Source: Plebeiibacterium sediminum (GTDB lineage: Bacteria > Bacteroidota > Bacteroidia > Bacteroidales > Marinilabiliaceae). From it: DNA of 47,177 bases. The translations under genes and the position numbers were made by a program. The notes beneath the pieces are model-generated. The model was given only the letters and a program-made list of their open reading frames with translations. It was not told the origin of the DNA and did not search any database. Below are positions 41,501 to 47,177 of the stretch, one piece after another (within the stretch, counting starts at the first letter, position 1; every line of letters begins with the position of its first letter). Location: NCBI RefSeq assembly GCF_026013605.1, contig NZ_JAPDPJ010000051.1, positions 1 through 47,177 on the forward strand, in the 5' to 3' direction.

Positions 41501-44377
41501 TTGTGTCCCTTCTATTTCTCCTGAATATAAAGCACTATTGACTGTTACTTGAATTGAGTTTGTAAATACAGTTCCACAAGGATCTGTTTCTTTCCGGCGA
41601 AAATAAGTGGTCTCTATCAGCGCTGTGGGAGAATAATTCTGTGCTGTTGCACCACTTATATCTGACCAGGTAGCATTATCTGTAGATCTTTGCCATTGAT
41701 AGGTATACTCCCCTGAGCCTCCTGTTGGTAAACCTGAATTTGTTAATATCCCAGGAACTGTATTATAACAAATAGTTTGATCTCCTGTAATGGTGCCAGA
41801 AATAAATTCTTCTCTTACTGTTATTGTAACAGTATTACTATATAGAATATTACAATCATCAACAACTTTTCTACGGAGAAATGTTGTTTGAATTAAGGCT
41901 GTTGGGGTATAGCTAATGGATTTCGCATTATTTATATCTGTCCATGAATTTCCATCTAATGAGCTTTGCCATTGATAAATATAATTTCCTGTTCCGCCAT
42001 TCGCAGAAGTTCCAACAATTTGAAAGGGAATACTATTAAAGCAAATTGTTTGATCTCCCGATATTGTTCCTTCGGATAAATTATTATAAACTGAAATTAA
42101 TACGCTATTTGAATATACACTGGTGCAGTTATCAGACACCTTCCTACGGAAATAAGTTGCCTGTGTTAATGCTGATGGTGTATAATTTTGCGTATTGGCA
42201 GAAATAATGTCCGACCAAGTTACATTATCTGTAGACCTTTGCCATTGGTACGTATAGCTTCCTGTTCCACCACTTGCAGAAGCACTTTTAATTTGACTAG
42301 GTAAAGTATTATAACAGATAGTTTGCGTACCTTCAATATTCCCTGTATATAATGCACTATTTACATTTATTTTAATAGAGTTTGTATATCCTGTTGCACA
42401 TTCATCGGTATCCTTTCTGCGAAAATAAGTGGATTGTGTTAATGCAGATGGTGTGTAATTTTGAGATGTAGCTCCATTTATATCAAACCACAAATTATTA
42501 TCCGTAGACTTTTGCCATTGGAATGAATAGCTTCCAGATCCTCCACTTGGAAGCACAGTATTGGTTAATATTTCTGGTATTGTATTATAACATATAGTTT
42601 GATCTCGAGATATGCTTCCAACTTCTAACTCCTCAAAGACAGTTACAATAATACTATTAGAATAAAGACTAGAACATAAATCCGAATCTATTCTGCGAAA
42701 GTAGGTTGTTTGGTTTAATGATGTTGGTTTATAATTTTGTGATGTTGCTCCATTTATAGAAGACCAGCTTGAGTTATTTGTTGAACTTTGCCACTGATAC
42801 GTGTAACTTCCAGATCCTCCGCTTGCTGATGTTCCAGTTATCTGTGAAGGAGCTGTTTGATAACAAATTGATTGTGTTCCAGATATAGTTCCTGAACTTA
42901 ATTCCTCTCTTATAGTAATTTTAACGCTATTACTATTTCCTATCCCACAATCATCTGTGACTTTTCTACGAAAATATGTTGTTAAATTTAGTGTCGAAGG
43001 GGTATAATTTGAGATGTTTGTTCCACTTATATCAGACCATGAAATGCCATTTAATGAACTTTGCCATTGATAAATATAATTTCCATTACCTCCACTTGCA
43101 GGTATCCCTGTTATCTGAGAAGGGACAGTGTTATAACAAACTATTTGATCATTACTAATTGTTCCAGCATCGATTGCATCTCTAACTGTAATTTTAATAG
43201 ACTCACTATTAACACTTATACATTCATCGATAACCTTCCTACGAAAATATGTAGTCTTAATTAATGGTAACGAAGCATAATTTTGAGATGTTGCTCCTGA
43301 TATATTTGACCATGTTGCATTATCGTTTGAACTTTGCCATTGATATTTGTAATCTTCGGAACCACCGCTTGCTGATGTTCCTGTAATTTGTAACGGAGCT
43401 ATATTATAACAGATGGTTTGTATTCCAGATAATGTTCCTGAACTTAGTTCGTCTCTTACAGTTACTGTTATTACATTGCTATACACCATTCCACAATCAT
43501 CAGTATCTCTTCTACGAAAAAAAGTAGTTTGAATTAAGGCAGATGGTGTATAGTCTAGTAGTGTGGCACCTGATATATTAGACCATGAACTACCATTTGT
43601 TGACTTTTGCCATTGATAAGTATAGCTTTCTGAGCCTCCATTTGCCGAAGTACCAGAAAATTGTGAAGGTATACTATTATAACATATAGTTTGTGTTCCA
43701 AATATTGTTCCTGAACTTAATTCGTCTCTCACAGTTACTGTTAATACATTACTATAATCTATTCCACAATCATCAATATCTACTCTTCGGAAATATGTTG
43801 TTTGAGTTAAAGCTGAGGGTGTATAAAATTGATAAGTTGCTCCACTAATGTCAAACCACGAAACATTATCAGTTGATTTTTGCCATTGAAAATTGTAATT
43901 ATCACTTCCTCCAGTTGGAAAATCTCCTGAAAGTTGATTAGGCGTTGTATTATAACAAATTGTTTGGGTTCCTGTTACTGTTCCTACATTAAATTCATCA
44001 TAAACTGTTATTGTTATGACGTTAGAAGATACACCATTACCCGCAGATACAAATTTATAATAAGTAGTTTCGCTTAATTCTGAGGGTGTATAGCTTAGGC
44101 CAGAACGATCAAAATAAATACTTTTTAATATACTCCAATTACTTTGATCAGTTGATGTATATATATAAACTCCAATACTTCTTGAAAAATCTGATTCCTT
44201 TGTGGATGTAAATGTTATTGTTGCAGGTTGACTATTATTACAAATAGCTTGATCTCCAATTGCAGTCAATGAAATAAGATCACCAGCAAACGCTCCTGAT
44301 AAAGAATTGAACAAAGAAGCTAATATAAATAATACTAGTTTATTTGAATAAGGCATGAGTTTGGTTTTAATTTTCAA
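38504..44377 (-). CDS. Giant T9SS-exported repeat adhesin
   Basis: This 1957-residue protein begins with a signal peptide (NKLVLFILASLFNSLSGAFA). About 18 tandem Ig-like repeats of 90-95 residues follow. Each starts like GTISGDQTICYNTVPSQITG, continues through a YQWQSS/KSTDN segment and ends like ALTQTTYFRRKVTDDC plus YSNSVTITV. The final 300 residues add unlike domains (with EYCLNEEVTINSNLDNMLWY and PGEFNYEWLLNHNEKGWYE). The last 80 form a type A T9SS sorting domain (IEVYPIPFVNDLTLEVS to GMYILLIQDGKQTYKKRIIK). It should be exported to the cell surface. It sits at the head of the transfer operon and overlaps the small lipoprotein gene by 11 nt. A mating adhesin is the inferred role. Confidence 0.85.
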   Translation of the reverse strand: MKIKTKLMPYSNKLVLFILASLFNSLSGAFAGDLISLTAIGDQAICNNSQPATITFTSTKESDFSRSIGVYIYTSTDQSNWSILKSIYFDRSGLSYTPSELSETTYYKFVSAGNGVSSNVITITVYDEFNVGTVTGTQTICYNTTPNQLSGDFPTGGSDNYNFQWQKSTDNVSWFDISGATYQFYTPSALTQTTYFRRVDIDDCGIDYSNVLTVTVRDELSSGTIFGTQTICYNSIPSQFSGTSANGGSESYTYQWQKSTNGSSWSNISGATLLDYTPSALIQTTFFRRRDTDDCGMVYSNVITVTVRDELSSGTLSGIQTICYNIAPLQITGTSASGGSEDYKYQWQSSNDNATWSNISGATSQNYASLPLIKTTYFRRKVIDECISVNSESIKITVRDAIDAGTISNDQIVCYNTVPSQITGIPASGGNGNYIYQWQSSLNGISWSDISGTNISNYTPSTLNLTTYFRRKVTDDCGIGNSNSVKITIREELSSGTISGTQSICYQTAPSQITGTSASGGSGSYTYQWQSSTNNSSWSSINGATSQNYKPTSLNQTTYFRRIDSDLCSSLYSNSIIVTVFEELEVGSISRDQTICYNTIPEILTNTVLPSGGSGSYSFQWQKSTDNNLWFDINGATSQNYTPSALTQSTYFRRKDTDECATGYTNSIKINVNSALYTGNIEGTQTICYNTLPSQIKSASASGGTGSYTYQWQRSTDNVTWSDIISANTQNYTPSALTQATYFRRKVSDNCTSVYSNSVLISVYNNLSEGTISGDQTICFNSIPFQIVGTSANGGTGNYIYQWQSSLDGNSWTDINNAKSISYTPTALIQTTFLRRKVVDDCNILYSNTVTITVREEFISGTITGDQTICYNTVPGILTNSGLPTGGSGEYTYQWQRSTDNATWSDISGATAQNYSPTALIETTYFRRKETDPCGTVFTNSIQVTVNSALYSGEIEGTQTICYNTVPGQIIGESAEGGSGDIAYQWQKSTDNTHWVDIISVNSQNYTPPVLTQTTYFRRKVSDDCTDEYSNSILITVYSELEEGIITGDQSIYYGTIPTMITGSSASGGSEDYTYQWQSSTDNATWTDINGAISLNYSPSNLTTSTLYRRITSDDCNSIASNSVTISIIGQLQVGEITESQTICYNTFPEIISVKSISGGSGDYAYQWQQSENRTTWTDIYGANNSSYQPGSLQRSTYYRLVVIDESGTIYSDVTLINVYEEFTAGTISNDQTIIYNSTPEILNSSTAATGGSGDITYQWQKSTDKLTWVNIVSANNESYAPASLTQTTYFRRCSECQCGALYSNMVAITVTTENEIIGTIGNNQTICYNTVPSAIEDITTGSGIISEQWQYSLDGTDWTDIIGATSSSYQPGALTTSIYYRKKAYTASNGELYTNIVRITVDGMLDAGIIIGDQSTCNNVVPSPITVDAYPNASEYEIIWEQSLNGTTWEDIPSIHTEYYEPSILTESTFFRKKIVSTCGTAYTNEILISINEAIEPGTIEEDQNIGYNAVPDKLLGTSASGGTGEYTYQWQKSTDNTNWVNIANAYNEDYQPSALTKTTYFKRMVTSGNCSDVESNIVTVYVATRLIAGTIGNNQTICYNSTASKLSGTLAEGGIGIYSYYWERSTDGENWTELFGQNDYEISPSDLITTTTYYRRKVVSGTAVAYSNIVGIEPLTEVITPEISYENEYCLNEEVTINSNLDNMLWYDQSLNLISNEGQIHFTATGSTNYYYQIEDEIGCKGDLKEISIIVDYVNTNIETSTFNKESITNGNKVVFYPNIESNLDPGEFNYEWLLNHNEKGWYETMYDTNPEQYLHWEGWYDLSLEVTTQTGCVFNFEKTNFLYVNAESPLYGESKSGVGRIELSEDFGSESPFTIEVYPIPFVNDLTLEVSHAKEEELVVSIINIVGQTVYNTFIKGGEDTKELTLNLSTLQKGMYILLIQDGKQTYKKRIIKK
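39350..44290 (-). repeat. About 18 tandem 270-290 bp coding repeats
   Basis: The DNA encoding the adhesin repeats is visibly periodic. The segment for QTICYN (reverse complement of TTATAACAxATxGTTTG) recurs about every 280 bp. Middle repeats are most alike. The first (near 44240) and those near the C-terminal end (39300-40700) are more worn. Recombination between units could change the copy number. Confidence 0.8.
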
Positions 44378-44762
44378 TTATTGTGATAGTAATGATATTT
44401 GATATTATAGAATTAACAATTAATCTATAGTATGTTGTTTGTGTTAATGCTCCAGGTTGGTAACCTATAACATCCTCTCCCCTATTCCAATATTCATATT
44501 TAACATTAGTCCAATTTTTTCCATCTATTGATTTCTGATAAATACCTTTGGGAGGTCTTGAATGATAATTTGTATTAACTGATAATGTTATTCTTTCAGG
44601 AATAGTATTATATGTAATTGTTTGGTCTCCAGAAAGGGTAATGGAATATACATTCTCAATTATATCTTTATTATATATTTCATTATCAATCTCGTTTTCA
44701 CATGCTATTAAAATAATAAATAGAAATGCTACTAACATATTTTTTACTGTTAGAATTCTCAT
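44367..44762 (-). CDS. Small lipoprotein carrying one adhesin repeat
   Basis: This 131-residue lipoprotein has a signal peptide ending in LIAC, with lipidation at C21. Directly after it comes ENEIDNE, an acidic stretch like the Bacteroidota surface-lipoprotein signal. The rest is a single repeat of the same family as in the adhesin: SGDQTITYNTIPERITLSVN, then YQKSIDGKNWTNV, and GYQPGALTQTTYYRLIVNSI. Its stop overlaps the adhesin start by 11 nt, so the two are co-translated. It is the first gene of the operon. A surface anchor or receptor for the adhesin is the natural inference. Confidence 0.72.
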   Translation of the reverse strand: MRILTVKNMLVAFLFIILIACENEIDNEIYNKDIIENVYSITLSGDQTITYNTIPERITLSVNTNYHSRPPKGIYQKSIDGKNWTNVKYEYWNRGEDVIGYQPGALTQTTYYRLIVNSIISNIITITIIEN

Positions 44763-44784
44763 AGTATACTAAATGGTTATCTAT

Positions 44785-44807
44785 AACTAATGAATATATC
44801 ATTAGTT
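44785..44807 (-). promoter_or_regulatory. Inverted repeat upstream of the transfer operon
   Basis: AACTAATGA (44785-44793) and TCATTAGTT (44799-44807) are perfect 9-bp arms around ATATA, 23-45 nt upstream of the first ATG of the operon. This is a possible repressor site. I could not make out a convincing -7/-33 pair nearby. Confidence 0.5.
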
Positions 44808-45327
44808 GCTTATATTATATAAAAATGAAATCTATTCTAATATTATTAAATATTAGTCAAGGAAGCAGGAACATTACATTTTTGATAATGTAGTATTAAG
44901 CAATGAGATGTAGAATGAATTTGGTTTAGGTTTAATTAATTCGGGTCTACATGATGTTTAGTTAATTTGATCTAATTTCAGATTTTGGTTTAGGTCTTCA
45001 TTTTGTACAATTCAAGTTAAAGATGAAACATATTGAATTTTGATTCGTATAAACGTGTGTATATCAAAAATAATATTTTTTTCACAAAAAAAAAAATTAT
45101 TTATTCAAATTAAATATTTAGAATAGAATTCATTAAGCTCTGAAATAAGAATTAAAAATATTAATCTATTTTCCTTTATTACAAAATAGTATTTTAGTAA
45201 ATACTTTTTCTTACCAAATAAACTTTTAAAATAATCATATTCAAACCAAATTATAATAAGTATTAGTTCATGATACTTAGATATAAATTATTGATAAGTA
45301 ACTACACCTAGTGGAAATTTTATCTTT
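44808..45327. other. AT-rich spacer, nothing recognised
   Basis: No open frame of note. A run of 11 A's occurs near 45090, and one degenerate copy of the recurrent motif lies at 45291-45309. Confidence 0.5.
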
Positions 45328-45368
45328 AAAAAAAGCAAAACGGCAAAATTTGCCGTTTTGCTTTTTTT
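45328..45368. terminator. Strong bidirectional terminator
   Basis: GCAAAACGGCAAA and TTTGCCGTTTTGC are perfect arms with seven A's before and seven T's after. It works in both directions on paper and insulates the transfer operon from the right-end array. Confidence 0.9.
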
Positions 45369-45627
45369 AATATTAATATAGTTGTATAAAAAAGTTAATC
45401 TCCATTTTATTTACAACCATTGTATATACTAATAATTGTAAAGTAACAAATATATAGAAGTTATAATTATCGAATTAGATAACACTAATTACATTAAAAT
45501 AAATTATTAACATTTACTATAATGATTGAACATCAGATTTTGTAATCTCAATCATATATCTAAGTTTAACAAAGAAATTAAATGAATTTAAAATAATTGT
45601 ACTAATAATTAAATCAAAAACACACTT

Positions 45628-45904
45628 AAATATAAGTAACCATACACAGTAATATTCAAATAAAATAGAAATGATACTATTTACAAGGTATTCTATAATG
45701 AACTTAATCATAGATTAATTAAATCTGTTAATTAAAATAGCAGACATTTGTAAATAATTAATGTTTAGATATTTAGTAATTCTATCTATGATGATAATTA
45801 TAATGACATATCTCAAAATGTTAATTCAATTTTTGGTTCATACTATTGATTATTTAACGAATAAATCCGCAATTATACATTATTGTAAGTATCTATACAC
45901 ATTG
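45628..45904 (+). repeat. Recurrent motif, worn copies in the right end
   Basis: ATAAGTAACCATACACAGT (from about 45632) and TTGTAAGTATCTATACACAT (from 45883) are degenerate copies in reverse orientation to those of the left cargo. The sequence between them is AT-rich and shows no gene. With the copy at 45291 they continue the array leftward. Confidence 0.5.
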
Positions 45905-46197
45905 ACATATTAGTATCTACAAGTAGGTTAAAAGAAGAAAAGTTCACCCTCTATTAACTTTGTATTACTCAATGAAAAGTATATATTCTAAAAATAGGGT
46001 AAACTAAACCTGAGTAAAATCTTTAAATATTGTTCAAAGTCATTTACATGTTAACTATTTCCTGCACTAATCAAGATCTACCAATACCATTAATCATATA
46101 GCAAAAAATAATAAATGAAAATGTGTATTGCCACGTCGTAATAGTTTTTGCCATGAATAGAATATTTTGTTGAGCAACATTAGGTGATCCAGCATTT

Positions 46198-47177
46198 CAG
46201 ACATGCTTTAATGTAAGTAACTATACACATTAATTTGTATCTGATAAATAAATAATAATAGGGTAATAAAATCAAAATATATGTAATCTTTCTTGTTTTT
46301 AAGATAGATTTCAGGAAAGGTTAATATTTATAAATATCTAATATACAAGCAATATCGAGAATTCAACTAGAAACAGTTGTGACGGGACAGTTGTATTGAA
46401 ATATCTTAATTATTCAAATCAAGAATAGAGTATATTATTGAGCAACATTAGTAGTACTAAAATTACAAACTAACCTAAATCTAAGTAACTATACACGGTT
46501 ATCTTTAAATATAACTATGGATAAATAGACTAGTTTATTACTTAGAACTGTATATTTAGATATTGCAATGATTCTGAAAGGATAAATTTTCCTTATATAT
46601 TAATATATAAGGAAACTGCATTGAGATATCATAATTGTTTATGTCATTAATAGAGTATTATATTGAATAACATTAGCACTATAGCATAACAGACATACTT
46701 TAACATAAGTAACTGTACGCATTAATTATAATCTATTAAATAAGAATAATAAGGTAGTAAGATCAAAAATATGCGTAGTCATTCTTGTTATTAAGATAGA
46801 AATCAGAAAAGTTGAATGTTTATAAATATCTAATATACAAGCAATATCGAAAACAATACAACAAACAGTAATGATGATAAAGTTGTATTGAGATATCTCA
46901 TTTGTTTAAATCATAAATAGAGTATTTTATTGAGTAACATTAGGAGCTCAAGTAATACAGACATACTTTAATGTAAGTAACTATACGCATTCATTTTAAT
47001 CTATTAAATAAGAATAATATGGTAGTAAGATCAAAATTTAGCGTAGTCATTCTTGTTATTAAGATAGAAATCAGGAAAGTTGAATGTTTATAAATAACTA
47101 ATATACAACCCATATCAATAATCATACAGCAAAAAGTAATAAATGAAATGTGCTTTGCCATGAATAGAGTATTTAAT
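46198..47177 (+). repeat. Degenerate tandem array, period about 220-270 bp
   Basis: At least four units start with the motif TAATGTAAGTAACTATACRC at about 46209, 46479, 46701 and 46970. Units 1, 3 and 4 share long stretches, including ATAGATTTCAGGAAAG-like, TATAAATATCTAATATACAA and AGAGTATTTTATTGAG segments. Unit 2 has a different middle holding a 28-bp palindrome. The last unit runs off the window. No protein frame survives across the units, so this is a non-coding repeat. Confidence 0.75.
46588..46615. repeat. 28-bp perfect palindrome
   Basis: TTTCCTTATATATT is followed directly by its exact reverse complement AATATATAAGGAAA, with no spacer. It lies in the middle of the second array unit, which differs from the other units there. 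Confidence 0.85.

Noticed and set aside
41228-43264. Open frames on the plus strand opposite the adhesin
   Set aside because: They follow the repeat period of the minus-strand gene and have no family features. They are shadows.
45517-45711. 64-residue hydrophobic open frame on the minus strand
   Set aside because: It is low in complexity, very rich in I/F/L from AT-rich DNA, and contains a copy of the non-coding recurrent motif. There is no sign of a real start or family.
39350-47177. CRISPR array
   Set aside because: The adhesin repeats are coding and about 280 bp long. The right-end repeats are degenerate with 220-330 bp spacing. There are no short identical repeats with even spacers and no cas genes.
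1-47177. tRNA or rRNA genes and an integrase or replication initiator
   Set aside because: I looked for these and saw none, so the type of element (integrated or plasmid) cannot be settled from this window.

Overview
This AT-rich window (roughly 30% G+C by eye) comes from a Bacteroidota genome, most plausibly a Bacteroidales or Marinilabiliales type organism (inference). The evidence is a CTnDOT-style tra operon, Bacteroidota -7 promoter boxes (TAnnTTTG), a type IX secretion (T9SS) sorting domain, and Rhs tips of Bacteroidota type. It reads as the inside of an integrative and conjugative element or large conjugative plasmid. No integrase, transposase or replication initiator is visible, so the ends probably lie outside the window.

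Left cargo (1-6.9 kb). This part holds decayed and short genes, nearly all on the + strand. They are a rotted hipBA toxin-antitoxin remnant, an HU-type protein, a small P-loop protein, a SAM methyltransferase, an intact Xre/RES toxin-antitoxin pair with a readable promoter and operator, and several small unknown genes. A 19-27 bp motif recurs between these genes. It recurs again, inverted, at the right end. A short structured RNA gene lies at 2101-2190.

Mobilization and partition (6.9-11.8 kb). A MobC-like accessory protein and a relaxase run leftward. Beyond them is an inverted repeat that could belong to oriT, then a roughly 200-bp regulatory block present twice, with repeats phased at 20 and 10 bp. 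That block leads rightward into a small basic protein, a ParA ATPase and two membrane proteins.

Toxin zone (11.9-17.4 kb). Two orphan Rhs C-terminal tips are present, one with a Hint-like domain and one lipase-like. Each overlaps a gene for a small membrane protein, the likely immunity protein. A RHH/RelE pair, a DUF1778/GNAT (TacAT-like) pair and a SpoIIAA-like protein follow.

Transfer operon (18.1-44.8 kb, all minus strand). In order of transcription: a small lipoprotein, a 1957-residue repeat adhesin with a T9SS C-terminal domain, a PKD lipoprotein, a TraO-like protein, a small membrane protein, TraE, F, G, I, J, K, M and N, a VirD4-type coupling protein, an unknown protein, a toprim/DUF3945-type protein, a 97-aa protein, and a 2013-residue methylase-helicase polyvalent protein. 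The operon ends in a terminator, and a second copy of the structured RNA follows on the same strand. The layout suggests that a surface adhesin is made together with the mating apparatus. The small lipoprotein carries one copy of the adhesin's own repeat, so the two may work as an anchor and adhesin pair. I consider this the most interesting candidate system here.

Right end (44.8-47.2 kb). There is no convincing gene. The stretch contains a strong bidirectional terminator, a 28-bp perfect palindrome, and a degenerate array with a period of about 220-330 bp, built around the same motif as the left cargo.
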